In this document: piece after piece, positions 39,885 to 48,873 of the stretch | Position numbering within the stretch: the stretch's first letter is position 1 | How the letters are laid out: the number at the start of each line of letters is the position of its first letter | IMG/VR virus record: IMGVR_UViG_3300044618_000713 | Coordinates: 1 to 64,000 of that record | Origin: a virus | Strand: one strand, 5' to 3' | DNA length: 64,000 nt | The notes under the pieces: generated by a model | Told to the model about the DNA's origin: nothing | The model's database searches: none | Seen by the model: the letters and a program-made list of their open reading frames with translations, nothing else | Translations under genes and position numbers: made by a program

Positions 39885-40306
39885 CACTTACTTCCTTTTG
39901 TTGTGCCGGGATATTGCTTCCACGGCAGTTGGTAGTGAGGGCCGTCCTGGAAAGTCTTCCAGTCACCGCCCCATTCGATAGGCACGTTTTCTGCTTTCGC
40001 AGCGGCCTTCATGGCTGCGGCGATCTTGTGATAGAGGGGCCAGTCGCCACGGTATTTCCCGCCAATGATGGCTCCGAGGTCGACGGCGTGGGAGTAGCCG
40101 TTCTTGGCGATGAGGTGGCGAGACTTCAGGGTCGTGGATGCTCCACTCGCCTTTAGAATCTTCTGCTCTTCGAGGGTGCGCGGGCCGCAGGTGATGATGA
40201 AAGTGAGGGTCTTGTCTTTCCAATCGCCAGCGCATCGATTGACCACACGCACCAGATCGGGATGAACGCCTTTAAGCTTGGCGAAGGACGCGCTGTTAAG
40301 CTTCAT
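39884..40306 (-). CDS. Endolysin, peptidase M15 type (phage B)
   Basis: A 140-aa protein with KSRHLIAKNGYSHAVDLGA and IEWGGDWKTFQDGPHYQLPW, the zinc site of M15 peptidases. The N-terminal 20 residues equal those of the phage A endolysin, but many central residues differ (RCAGDWKDKTLTFIITCGPR). It cuts peptidoglycan stem peptides at lysis. Confidence 0.9.
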   Translation of the reverse strand: MKLNSASFAKLKGVHPDLVRVVNRCAGDWKDKTLTFIITCGPRTLEEQKILKASGASTTLKSRHLIAKNGYSHAVDLGAIIGGKYRGDWPLYHKIAAAMKAAAKAENVPIEWGGDWKTFQDGPHYQLPWKQYPGTTKGSK

Positions 40307-40545
40307 TTGCGTAATGCCTCTTCGATGCTGTCGAGCTTCGCCATGATGGCGCGGCTTGTCTCACGAATCTCCTTGATCTCTCGATCATGCGCTGTACGCG
40401 ATGTTTCGGTCTGCGCTTGCAAGACGGCGATGGCAGTCTCGTGCGCCTGTTGCTGGCGGTAGATCACCCAGACAAACGCGGCCACTGGCGCGATGATCCA
40501 TTGCATGATGGCCCCGAGCACTTTGAAGGTCTGATCGTCAATCAT
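40303..40545 (-). CDS. Membrane-anchored coiled-coil protein (phage B)
   Basis: An 80-aa protein, MIDDQTFKVLGAIMQWIIAP, one transmembrane helix and a coiled coil, 77 of 80 residues the same as the phage A protein at 1,029-1,271. ATG start here instead of GTG. Probable lysis accessory. Confidence 0.7.
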   Translation of the reverse strand: MIDDQTFKVLGAIMQWIIAPVAAFVWVIYRQQQAHETAIAVLQAQTETSRTAHDREIKEIRETSRAIMAKLDSIEEALRK

Positions 40546-40554
40546 GGCACTGTC

Positions 40555-41184
40555 TCACGGAGAAGAGGCATATTCGCGGCGGCGGAACATCCAGACTTTT
40601 CCAGCGTCTATACCAGCACCAAAAGAACCGCCACTAGTTCTAAATCTAATTGACGCATAGAGAACTTTTTGGACAGTGGCGTCATACGTTCCTATAGTGT
40701 TTGTTCCAGAAACGTCGCTGCCAGCATAAGAACTGATTCTTGCTATGTGATTTGTCTTTGGTATCCTTGGCAACAGCACTTCCATGTCAAAACCAAAGAG
40801 TGCAGAACTCGTATTGTCGCCTATTTGCTCAACCTGATCTAACCTTGCGTCTGTCTCAAGGTAAAAAGAAATGTTTATCCCGTTGTTACTTACCGAATTA
40901 TGCGACAATCCGTGAGCAACGATTCGATATTCATATCCGTCTACAAAATTAGGCGTCACAATGCTTGTTTGGACCCCGTTCACAGCGAAATCATAAATAA
41001 GCCCAGTCTTACCGTCGCCTATCGTCACTTTGTCGTGCGGATGCCAACCAGACACCATAACAGGAGCGCCAGATGCGCTCTCGGCAAGAGCAGAAGGATT
41101 GTCGCGCAATGCAGTCACCGTCGTGCTTGCAGGAATGCCGCCAACAGCAACCGCTGCGTTTGATATGCTCGTCCATGTTGTCAT
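40555..41184 (-). CDS. Tail tip / fibre-like protein, 209 aa
   Basis: Starts MTTWTSISNAAVAVGGIPAS at the ATG that overlaps the hub protein stop as ATGA. Beta-rich, with GWHPHDKVTIGDGKTGLIYD and a C-terminal AGKVWMFRRREYASSP. It is the last virion gene before the lysis cassette, a place often used for host-contact proteins. No family recognised. Confidence 0.55.
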   Translation of the reverse strand: MTTWTSISNAAVAVGGIPASTTVTALRDNPSALAESASGAPVMVSGWHPHDKVTIGDGKTGLIYDFAVNGVQTSIVTPNFVDGYEYRIVAHGLSHNSVSNNGINISFYLETDARLDQVEQIGDNTSSALFGFDMEVLLPRIPKTNHIARISSYAGSDVSGTNTIGTYDATVQKVLYASIRFRTSGGSFGAGIDAGKVWMFRRREYASSP

Positions 41185-42983
41185 CAAAGCCACCTATACG
41201 GTTGAGGAGTCCCGCTCAAATCATTACCACTATCATCGAGCCAGCGCCACGGCTGGGCAACGCCGTTGACATCAAGCCCCGCATCGGTCAGCCAGGTCCA
41301 GAGCACGCCGCCCTTCTCGTTGTCTTCCGCTGTAAAGCGATATGTCAGGCCGTTGCGGGCTACCTCTGCCGAGGTGATAAGCCACTCGCCATCACGCGGC
41401 GCACCTGTGAAATCGACATCCAGATAGTGCCGTATCTGCACAACCGATCCGGTCCAGACGTTTGTGGCATCTTTGGCTGATAGGTCGAAGGTGATTTCCT
41501 TGCGAACATCCGAGAAGCGATCAAGGTATGTCTGTGCGAGAGCGTTGGCGATTGCCTGTGTGCTAATGAACCGGCAGAACAATTCCCTGATTTGCGGTTC
41601 GCCGCCATACTGCACTTGCTTTAGAACATCGATGTAGACCGAAACGCGGGAATAGTTGCTCTTCTCTGTCACGCTCGGGATCGGCGTGCGTTGCAAGTAG
41701 TAGACATGTGTCTGAGATGCGCGCTCTTCCGGCTTTTCCTCTATTGAGAAACTGCCAGCAACAATCGCATCGTCATCAGTCAAAATTGTAGGTGACGGCT
41801 GTGGCCTTACTGGCTCCATGAGAATCTTTTGGACGCGCTCATCCCACCACAAATTTGAGACGGCCTGGAGGCACACCTCTGCCAGAAGTTCTTCGATCTT
41901 GTCGGGATCGGTGATCCACGCAGTGAAATTGTAGTCTGGCCGATAGGTGGTCTTTGCTGCCGCCCAATCTGCGAAGTTGATATACTTCGCAGGGATGCCT
42001 CCCCAATTGACAAGAAGGTCATAGAGGATTTCGTGGAATGGCGTAGCGTTGTAATAAAGCACGCGCTGCACGCGGTCGTTCTGACTTTGAGCCGCTGCTG
42101 TTGTTCCGGCCAGTCCTCGTGTCAGCCCATCGAAGTAGATGTTGCCGCCGGTCGTTTCATAACGCTGGGCATATTGGATCACCTCGCTGTTGATCCTGAC
42201 ATATCCCGCCTCAGGATAGTCGCTCAATGTTGCGCCAGCTACGGTCATGGCCGTTGCTACGTTCGTGATGTTCGAGGCTAGTTCGCCACGGCTCAGATAC
42301 GGTGCCGTCAGGTTGGTGTCGGTGATCTTTCGCAGGATGTCCTTGGCCGTGATCGAAACGCCATTGCGACCTGCGTCGATCTTCTCGATCACATATTCAC
42401 GCTGCGTCATGACCGAAAGCGGTTCGCCTATCAGCCCTTCATAGATGTTCAGCGTGTATCCGATGTGATACGGATTGCGGGCAAGCCACTTGCTCCAGAA
42501 GCTGCCGATCTGGTCTGGATCATAAGCCCTCGTGGAGACGTATGGATCGGTGCCTACGTCATTCCAAGGGAAGTCTTTAATACGGACATTGCTAACAGCG
42601 CGATAGCCTAGCGGGCTTTTATTGCGCGATCCAGAGGCCACGTTGAGGACGGTTGGAGCCGTCTGATAGTTCTGCATTGCCGGGATGGCGAGTGATGGCT
42701 GGTATATGTAATCAATCAGGAACGGATCGCCAGCTTCCGTGGTGAGCGTGTTGCCATTCTCGGTCAGCAGATTGGTGTTGTTATCCTGCCATTCGTATAC
42801 GTCATCGTTGACGAATCGCAGCGTCAACGACTTGCTCAGATCGAGAGCGGATAAGAACTTGCAGGTCTTGTCTGTGTTCCAACAGGCATCGCCAGTCGCA
42901 TTGCAGGGCGAGACACCGAACGTGCGGGAGCAGAGCGGCTGGATGATCTCGACAATCTCGACGGGGCGCGCTGCAAAAGTCAT
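41184..42983 (-). CDS. Tail tip hub-like protein, 599 aa
   Basis: The N-terminus has four cysteines (LCSRTFGVSPCNATGDACWN, then TCK), a feature seen in some siphovirus tail-tip proteins. Central repeated beta domains include AKDILRKITDTN and VIQYAQRYE. The C-terminus repeats WTWLTDAG, WRWLDDSG and YRWL. A short TENGNTLTTEAGDPF insert at about residues 75-90 resembles one in the phage A gp10-like protein. Position after tape measure and before lysis fits a tail hub. Confidence 0.6.
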   Translation of the reverse strand: MTFAARPVEIVEIIQPLCSRTFGVSPCNATGDACWNTDKTCKFLSALDLSKSLTLRFVNDDVYEWQDNNTNLLTENGNTLTTEAGDPFLIDYIYQPSLAIPAMQNYQTAPTVLNVASGSRNKSPLGYRAVSNVRIKDFPWNDVGTDPYVSTRAYDPDQIGSFWSKWLARNPYHIGYTLNIYEGLIGEPLSVMTQREYVIEKIDAGRNGVSITAKDILRKITDTNLTAPYLSRGELASNITNVATAMTVAGATLSDYPEAGYVRINSEVIQYAQRYETTGGNIYFDGLTRGLAGTTAAAQSQNDRVQRVLYYNATPFHEILYDLLVNWGGIPAKYINFADWAAAKTTYRPDYNFTAWITDPDKIEELLAEVCLQAVSNLWWDERVQKILMEPVRPQPSPTILTDDDAIVAGSFSIEEKPEERASQTHVYYLQRTPIPSVTEKSNYSRVSVYIDVLKQVQYGGEPQIRELFCRFISTQAIANALAQTYLDRFSDVRKEITFDLSAKDATNVWTGSVVQIRHYLDVDFTGAPRDGEWLITSAEVARNGLTYRFTAEDNEKGGVLWTWLTDAGLDVNGVAQPWRWLDDSGNDLSGTPQPYRWL

Positions 42984-43765
42984 CAGTAATATCCTGTGAC
43001 GCCGAGGCTGACAGAGCGATAAGCCTTGATCCCCATGTTTACTGGTTCAACGTCTCGGTCGGTCCAGACGAAGCCGACATCGGTCGTGATCTTCGATGGA
43101 TTGCCAGCGATGAAGAATGGCTGCAATGGCAGCGTCTTTGCGAACGGCTCGAAGTAGGTATCGTACCAAGCCGTTGTCAGATATTCCCAATCGTAAGATG
43201 TGGTAACGGCGCGCCTCTTGATGATGCGACCAAGCCATTGGCCTGTCTCGGAGAACTGTTGCTGTGCTTCCGTGACGCGGTTGAGATTGAGCGGCCTATG
43301 CCCTCCGTAGATCGGTATTGGCATTTGCAGAGCAGTGCCAGCGCGAATGATGCCGATGGCGATGTCCGTACCATCATTGATGACAAGTCGCACTTCGCGG
43401 ATTGTATAGGCAATGCCATCGTTGTTGAAGAGGGCGCAGATGGTTGTGTTGTCTGTTGGGCTGACGGTTGCGCGCGTTGTATGTGCGCCGCCAGCCGTCG
43501 ATGCGGTCGAGATTGTGATCGTCTTTCCTGATAGATTGTGCGCTGCAATGAAGACGCAATCAATTGTGGCATTAGATGCGGTTTGCAATGTCCAGGTATT
43601 AGACCCAGGTGCAAGTTCCCAACGCTGTGATGTGTAGTCATTCGTCGCATAAGACGGATTGGTTCCGCCGCCAGAGACAGTGCCGGTTATCATATCCCAC
43701 AAGATGCGGGCATGGTTAAGCGGCTGATTCGTTTCGACTATATAACTGGCGGTGTTGATGGTCAT
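42983..43765 (-). CDS. Distal tail-like protein, 260 aa
   Basis: Starts MTINTASYIVETNQPLNHAR. A beta domain (WTLQTASNATIDCVFIAAHN, ITISTASTAGGAHTT) of galactose-binding appearance is followed by a part with PLNLNRVTEAQQQFSETGQW and DWEYLTTAWYDTYFEPFAKT. This order resembles tail-tip proteins coded after the tape measure. Likely a distal tail component; assignment by place and fold impression. Confidence 0.55.
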   Translation of the reverse strand: MTINTASYIVETNQPLNHARILWDMITGTVSGGGTNPSYATNDYTSQRWELAPGSNTWTLQTASNATIDCVFIAAHNLSGKTITISTASTAGGAHTTRATVSPTDNTTICALFNNDGIAYTIREVRLVINDGTDIAIGIIRAGTALQMPIPIYGGHRPLNLNRVTEAQQQFSETGQWLGRIIKRRAVTTSYDWEYLTTAWYDTYFEPFAKTLPLQPFFIAGNPSKITTDVGFVWTDRDVEPVNMGIKAYRSVSLGVTGYY

Positions 43766-44382
43766 GATGTTCCCAATGCCCCGGCAGCAATAATCCAATT
43801 TGTACCATCACAGACAAGCATTACCCATGCGCCATCACCACCAGTTGCCGGAATGATTGCTGTTCCAGCCGATCCACCAGCGCGCGGCACAACATTGGTC
43901 GATGCGGAGTTAACCGCAAAAGCGCCGCCGATGTTGGTAACAATGATAATGCGACCCGCATGAGAAGCAGCAGTCGGAAGTGTCAGAGTGTTAGTGGCTC
44001 CACGATTAGAGATGATGAATGTTACACCAGCCGCGACCGTGTAGTCTGTCGTGACAGTCACCGGAGCGGCAAGGGCAAACGATCCGTTGACTTGCAGCTT
44101 CGCCGTTGGCGTTGCCGTGCCGATGCCTACGCGATCCGTGGATGCGTCCACGAAGACAAGGTTGGCGTCTGTGTCGCCCTCGATGCGTTGGTCTACATCA
44201 GCGCCAGCATCGTTGAAGACGTTGGCCCCTGCGAATGACGCAGCCGGGATATTCTGAAACAGTTCCGCGCGCGTCTGTTTCTTGGTCTCTGGGACACTTG
44301 TGTCCACCACCACATAGAGATCATCGGTGGCCGTGTTGGCCCCGGTCAGTGCTGATAGTGCGCTGATCTTGATGTCGGCCAT
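43762..44382 (-). CDS. Fibre-like protein, 206 aa
   Basis: MADIKISALSALTGANTATD with LYVVVDTSVPETKKQTRAEL is a common N-terminus of phage fibres; DRVGIGTATPTAKLQVNGSF is a typical shaft motif before a beta tip. It stands directly after the tape measure, which is early for a fibre. It may be a tip fibre or decoration of the tail. Confidence 0.6.
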   Translation of the reverse strand: MADIKISALSALTGANTATDDLYVVVDTSVPETKKQTRAELFQNIPAASFAGANVFNDAGADVDQRIEGDTDANLVFVDASTDRVGIGTATPTAKLQVNGSFALAAPVTVTTDYTVAAGVTFIISNRGATNTLTLPTAASHAGRIIIVTNIGGAFAVNSASTNVVPRAGGSAGTAIIPATGGDGAWVMLVCDGTNWIIAAGALGTS

Positions 44383-46301
44383 CAGGCTATCACTCCGCGA
44401 ATTGTGCCGCCGTTGCGCTGCGTGCTGTTAAGCTGGTCGATGAACTGTCTGGCGAACTTCTCGCCAAAGCCCATCGGATCATTCATCATTGTAAACTGGA
44501 AAGTGGTCGTTGGCGATGCCGCTGCCGGGGCTGCGGATGCACCACCGCCACCGCCTCTACGGCCACCACCGCCACCTCCACCACCACCACCGCCGCCGCC
44601 GCCTTCCGAGACGCCCTTGATAGCCGCCACGGCACTCATGCCCTTGGCAAAGACGGCGGCGTAATTGGCGAACTTCTGAATGGGCGTGATGGCGGTCGGA
44701 TCATTCATCGCACTAACGGCTGCGCGGATGGTGTCAACGATTGCTTGTGCGGCTGCTGCGGCCTTTGCCACTTTTAGCAGACGCTTTCCGCCCGCTTGTG
44801 CGACTTGGGCCATAGAGCCAAAGAATGAAGACGCGGCAGTCAGATCACCATCAAGGCGTTGAGACTGAATGGATGCGAGAGATGTAGCGTGATCTTCCGC
44901 CAGCTTGCGTGATAGGTCATAGTATTCTTGCTCGGAAAGCAGCTTGTTAGCCAGTGCGCCGTCAAGAGTTTCTTGGTTGAGCGTGTATTCTTCCGCAAGG
45001 ATTTCACGCTCGGTTGCGAACTGATCGCGAATAGTTTGGAGTCTATCGACGAAGAACGGGTCTTCCTCTCGATAGATACCAGGCTCTCGCATTTTGTCTG
45101 CGTTGCCATCTTTTCCGGGGATCGCCGGAATAAAAGCACCAGCATTTGATTTCTCGACCATCGCACGAGCGGCAGAAAGATCGGCTTGAAGACCTGATAA
45201 GTCTATTCCAATTGCATCAGAAATCTGCTTCCCGAATTCTGCCATTCCTGGCACCATGTCTTGAGCAGTCTGGTAAACAAAATCTAAACCTTTCTTCAGT
45301 TCATCCACGCTATCGGTAGCGATTGCAATGCCAGCCGCTAGTGTAATGAACCCGACAAGGCCAATCTTCTTGGCAAGGTTGAAAGCTGTCATTGTAATAG
45401 TTGCGGCTTTTACTGCTTGTGCAAATGCCACAAAGCCAGCCGCAGCGCCAAACAGATAGCGCGTAAAGATTGCAAGTCCAATCCCTTTTATGATTTCACC
45501 AAGAAGGTCAAGATTGTCCTTCACAACAATGACTGCGCGTGCCACACCTTGCAGAATCTGACCAGCAGCCTCTCCCGCAGACTTGAAGATATCAGTCGAT
45601 TGTGCGCTATTAACTAATGCCTCAGATACACCGACCAAGGCTGGCGTCATGCCTGTGGTAAAACTCTGCACGGCCCCAGCAACATATTGCTGAAGTCTGG
45701 TAATGTTATCGTTGAATTGTTCTGCACCTGCAGCTGCTTCTTGCGAAACAACTACGCCAAACATTCGTGCCTGATTAGTCATTTCGGCAATGCTTGCGGC
45801 ACCACCGTTGAGAAGCGGAATTAAATCAAGACCAGAACGGCCAAACAATTCCAATGCCCACTGCGATTTTTGCACGCCATCGGGCATCATGGCGAACTTG
45901 TCGGCGACATCCATCAGCACTTCGTTAGTGCCGCGCATTGTTCCGTCATTATTGCGAAGAGAGACGCCGAACGCTTGGAAACTCTTAGCACTATCACCCA
46001 TTTTGCGGGCCATGATGCCAAGAGAACTTTGCAATTGCTCAATAGATAAGTCAGACAATTTGGCTGCGTAATTTAAGCCAGACAACTCTTCAGTTGTCAT
46101 GCCAACTTTCTGGGCTACCTTCCCAATGTTGTCAGCATAATTTAGTGCAGCCTTCCCAACAGCAACAAACACACCAGCGGAAAGTGCCCCGGCAATGCCT
46201 TTCGCAAATCTGCTTAATGCACTTTCTGCCTTGCCTAGTGCTCGATCAAGGCCAGTCGTGTTGCCATTTATGGCAATTTCAATTCCGCTAGATTGAGCCA
46301 T
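44382..46301 (-). CDS. Tape measure protein
   Basis: A 639-aa protein. The N-terminal region (GLDRALGKAESALSRFAKGI, then GMTTEELSGLNYAAKLSDLS) belongs to the phage tail tape-measure / TP901-like minor tail type. A hydrophobic centre (about residues 255-320) and a glutamate-rich coiled coil follow. Near the end a long glycine run precedes a Gly/Ala/Pro stretch. It sets tail length and is ejected into the host envelope; 639 aa suggests a short siphovirus tail of about 100 nm. Confidence 0.85.
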   Translation of the reverse strand: MAQSSGIEIAINGNTTGLDRALGKAESALSRFAKGIAGALSAGVFVAVGKAALNYADNIGKVAQKVGMTTEELSGLNYAAKLSDLSIEQLQSSLGIMARKMGDSAKSFQAFGVSLRNNDGTMRGTNEVLMDVADKFAMMPDGVQKSQWALELFGRSGLDLIPLLNGGAASIAEMTNQARMFGVVVSQEAAAGAEQFNDNITRLQQYVAGAVQSFTTGMTPALVGVSEALVNSAQSTDIFKSAGEAAGQILQGVARAVIVVKDNLDLLGEIIKGIGLAIFTRYLFGAAAGFVAFAQAVKAATITMTAFNLAKKIGLVGFITLAAGIAIATDSVDELKKGLDFVYQTAQDMVPGMAEFGKQISDAIGIDLSGLQADLSAARAMVEKSNAGAFIPAIPGKDGNADKMREPGIYREEDPFFVDRLQTIRDQFATEREILAEEYTLNQETLDGALANKLLSEQEYYDLSRKLAEDHATSLASIQSQRLDGDLTAASSFFGSMAQVAQAGGKRLLKVAKAAAAAQAIVDTIRAAVSAMNDPTAITPIQKFANYAAVFAKGMSAVAAIKGVSEGGGGGGGGGGGGGGRRGGGGGASAAPAAASPTTTFQFTMMNDPMGFGEKFARQFIDQLNSTQRNGGTIRGVIA

Positions 46302-46856
46302 GTAACAGTTCCTTTAATTCCTCTACATCGGCCCTAGTCAGTTTCCCGGCGTATGTTTCGCCTGGCTCTTTCGGCTTTTTCAACTCGTATTCCAACCACC
46401 ACTCGGGAATGGTCATCTCCCAGAAATCGCTAGGCTGAATTCCCCATTCCCTCGCCCATAGATACATTCCGTTCCAGTCTAGTTCTCCATACTCTCCATG
46501 ATCTTCGCCCTCGCCTTCGACTGGCTTTCGGTCTGGGCGTCTGGATTTTTTGACTTGTCTTCAGTCGGAGAGAACGATGTGAGCACAAGGCTGATCAAGG
46601 AAGTGATGCTCTCCTGATCGCCCGTTACAAGTTCCTCATAGACCTGTTCGTCCGTGACCCTGCACCCTGCCGCCGTCAGCATCTTTGCAAGCACGAAAGA
46701 GATGTGGCTGACAGGCGGATGACCTTGGCTTGTGCGCACGGCGATGTCCGTGAAGGATATGTCGCCCATCTCGATGGATCGCATTAGCTTCATGGAAGGG
46801 ACGAAGCGATACTCTTCACCCTTCCACTTGATTGTTAGCTCCCGAAAGATTGCCAT
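46288..46856 (-). CDS. Tail assembly chaperone, -1 frameshift product (GT-like)
   Basis: At A-AAA-AAT (46,545-46,551) the zero frame can slip by -1. The new frame stays open through SRRPDRKPVEGEGEDH and GELDWNGMYLWAREWGIQPS to a TAG at 46,288, inside the tape-measure start. The product would be about 189 aa. Tape-measure chaperones of lambda G/GT type are made by the same kind of slip, and the second frame (WEMTIPEWWLEYELKK) looks like real protein. Frameshift efficiency is unknown. Confidence 0.75.
46479..46856 (-). CDS. Tail assembly chaperone, unshifted product (G-like)
   Basis: A 125-aa protein, MAIFRELTIKWKGEEYRFVP with FVLAKMLTAAGCRVTDEQVY. Its place between tail tube and tape measure and its alpha-helical charged composition are those of tail chaperones, which coat the tape measure before tube polymerisation. 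It ends SKARAKIMESMEN in the zero frame. Confidence 0.75.
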   Translation of the reverse strand: MAIFRELTIKWKGEEYRFVPSMKLMRSIEMGDISFTDIAVRTSQGHPPVSHISFVLAKMLTAAGCRVTDEQVYEELVTGDQESITSLISLVLTSFSPTEDKSKNPDAQTESQSKARAKIMESMEN

Positions 46857-46858
46857 GA

Positions 46859-47248
46859 TTACGATGCCGTGAACGTAATCGTTCCAGAGGACTGGATCGA
46901 GGCCGTGAAGGTCGTGGCGTCTGCCTGTTCGCCGGTCACAGCGAAGCTGGCAAGAAAGAAGTTGCCGGTGAACGATCCAAGGCCGAGCAGTTCAATGGTG
47001 TAGGCTTCAAGCAGAGCCGAGGAAGTTCCAACGGCAAGCGCCAAGAAGGTGGTGTCCTCAAGGATGCCTTCGACTTCGGCATCGATGGAGCGGACACCGA
47101 CATCAGCCAGCATCTTGCGCCAACCGTTGTCATCCTTTTCGGTGAGATCGATCGGTTCGTTATTGATAGTGAAGCTATCAGCGCGAGCACCAGCCACGGC
47201 AGTCGAGCCGCGCTTGATACGAACTTTGCGTCCAGCAATTGCGGGCAT
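46859..47248 (-). CDS. Tail tube protein 2
   Basis: A 129-aa protein, MPAIAGRKVRIKRGSTAVAG, INNEPIDLTEKDDNGWRKML, ending TFTASIQSSGTITFTAS. This is the TP901-1-like major tail protein family. It is paralogous to the first about 130 residues of the gene just upstream (47,264-47,944): both have INNEP(I/L)D(L/I)T(E/D)KD followed by a VEGIL or IEGVL segment. It lacks the Ig-like end of that protein. Confidence 0.8.
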   Translation of the reverse strand: MPAIAGRKVRIKRGSTAVAGARADSFTINNEPIDLTEKDDNGWRKMLADVGVRSIDAEVEGILEDTTFLALAVGTSSALLEAYTIELLGLGSFTGNFFLASFAVTGEQADATTFTASIQSSGTITFTAS

Positions 47249-47263
47249 GTTCTAGTTCCTTTC

Positions 47264-47944
47264 TTAGGTCACGGGTCCACGAATGTTAGAGAATGCCACC
47301 GTGGAGCCGACGCTGTTGGTGGCGGTTACGCGGCACCGGATGTATTTTCCGGTGTCCGATCCAGTGAGAGTATAAGTCAATCCAGTAGCCGATGCGATGT
47401 TGGCCCATGACGGATCGTTTGGATCAGCCACGTTGCCACGCTGCCACTGGCGAGCGAACGTGATCGTAGCATCACCAGCCCATGTTCCGTTCGTCGTCGT
47501 CTGGACGTTCGTTCCAGACAGCGTGCCAGTGATGGCAGGAAGGACAGTGTTGTACGGGCCGATGGTGGCCGTCATGCTTTCGCCGCTCTCAAGTGTGGCG
47601 GTAAAGGTCACGACATCAGCCTGTTCCGCGCCGATCTGAAGGCCCTGGAGCATGAAGTCGCCGGTTAAGGTGCCGATACCAGAGATCGTGACCACGCACT
47701 CCTTAAGAAGCGCCGTGGTAGCGGTGCCCACGGAATCCGCCAAGAGGACGGTATCCTTCAGCACGCCTTCGATCTCGCAAGAGACAGAGCGCAATCCGAC
47801 ATCTGTCAGCATGGTGCGCCAGCCAAGATTGTCTTTGTCCGTGATGTCAAGTGGCTCATTATTGATCGTCACGCTGTCAGCACGAGCGCCCACGATGTTG
47901 GAGCCGTTGCGGCTTATGCGAACTGATCGGCCAGAAATAGCCAT
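47264..47944 (-). CDS. Major tail tube protein with Ig-like C-terminus
   Basis: A 226-aa protein. Residues 1-130 are the tube domain (MAISGRSVRISRNGSNIVGA, INNEPLDITDKDNLGWRTML). Residues about 135-226 are an immunoglobulin-like domain (TFARQWQRGNVADPNDPSWA, TGKYIRCRVTATNSVGSTVA), as in tail surface decorations. Tubes with such C-terminal domains carry them on the outside. Strong candidate for the main tube subunit. Confidence 0.8.
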   Translation of the reverse strand: MAISGRSVRISRNGSNIVGARADSVTINNEPLDITDKDNLGWRTMLTDVGLRSVSCEIEGVLKDTVLLADSVGTATTALLKECVVTISGIGTLTGDFMLQGLQIGAEQADVVTFTATLESGESMTATIGPYNTVLPAITGTLSGTNVQTTTNGTWAGDATITFARQWQRGNVADPNDPSWANIASATGLTYTLTGSDTGKYIRCRVTATNSVGSTVAFSNIRGPVT

Positions 47945-47983
47945 GCAAGAACCTCTTCTTTGGCCGTGATTATATCACGGAAA

Positions 47984-48412
47984 CTATGCAATCCACAATA
48001 CACGGTACAAGATGAGGCCGCGCTTGGTCTTGCCATCAGGATCGCGCGAAAAATTGCAACTATCGAGTTCTGTGGTGATGTGCGTGACGCCAGCGATAGA
48101 AAGCGGCTGGCGGCGCATCCTGCCATCGACAGCATCGACTACGGTCTTGAGATCGAGCATAGATGCGGCACGGTCCCATACGTCGATCTGCACGATGGCC
48201 GATCCACCAAGGTCATCTTTGCTGTCGAACGGATTGATTGTGTCAGCCCCGATGGTGATGAACGGGAATGCCGATTCCAACTCACTATCAGCCGCTTGTG
48301 GGACATCGGTAAAGATCGCTACGAGCGGGCTATAGTAGGTGCTGAGAAGACTGGTGACGGCGCTATCGTTAAGCCGGTTGTAGACTGCCGTCTGGAGGTC
48401 ATCAGATTTCAT
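47984..48412 (-). CDS. Tail completion protein, DUF3168
   Basis: A 142-aa protein. MKSDDLQTAVYNRLNDSAVT, VFTDVPQ-like (IFTDVPQAADS), FPFITIGADT and WDRAASMLDLKTVVDAVDGR are the DUF3168 signature. Members close the head-tail interface on the tail side (lambda U-like). It overlaps the gp10-like gene by 4 bp. Confidence 0.85.
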   Translation of the reverse strand: MKSDDLQTAVYNRLNDSAVTSLLSTYYSPLVAIFTDVPQAADSELESAFPFITIGADTINPFDSKDDLGGSAIVQIDVWDRAASMLDLKTVVDAVDGRMRRQPLSIAGVTHITTELDSCNFSRDPDGKTKRGLILYRVLWIA

Positions 48413-48873
48413 TTCGTTGTCTTCTCCGCGCGTGCCTTGGCCTTGGCGATTGCAATGTTAACCAATTCTAGCATCCGTGGGATTGCTCGCTCAACAGCAG
48501 GTATCCATGCAGGACGTTTGCCCATCTTGAATGTGCCGAACTCAAGGTGATAGGCATATGGCAACCGGCTTCCGATTGCGCGTCCATATTTGCCTCGGTT
48601 TTCAATGTAGGTTGATGTCAGCAAAGCGCCTCCATCGGTGGCCGGGGCTTCGCCTTCTTTTGACGCCTGATGCTTGATGTCTCTGTTTTTTCCCTTGTAA
48701 TAAATCCGACCTGTTTTCGGCGGGTTCTCAATAGCATTTCTAACGTCTCTGAGAGCGTTTTGTGCGGTTGCTTTAACAATCAGCTCTAGATTGTTGCCAA
48801 GGTCTTTCCCATAGGCTTGCAAGGCCGCGTTGACCTCTTTCAAGCCCTTGATCTCGACCTTGACGTCCGTCAC
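48409..48873 (-). CDS. HK97 gp10-like head-tail protein
   Basis: A 154-aa protein. MTDVKVEIKGLKEVNAALQA, AKALRDV-type segment (ATAQNALRDVRNAIENPPKT) and SRLPYAYHLEFGTFKMGKRP, matching the HK97 gp10 / phage tail-completion family. Acts at the head-tail junction between adaptor and tube terminator. Confidence 0.85.
   Translation of the reverse strand: MTDVKVEIKGLKEVNAALQAYGKDLGNNLELIVKATAQNALRDVRNAIENPPKTGRIYYKGKNRDIKHQASKEGEAPATDGGALLTSTYIENRGKYGRAIGSRLPYAYHLEFGTFKMGKRPAWIPAVERAIPRMLELVNIAIAKAKARAEKTTK

Noticed and set aside
44520-44625. GC-rich triplet repeat suggesting a repeat element or CRISPR-like array
   Set aside because: It is the in-frame glycine run of the tape measure gene, without spacers.
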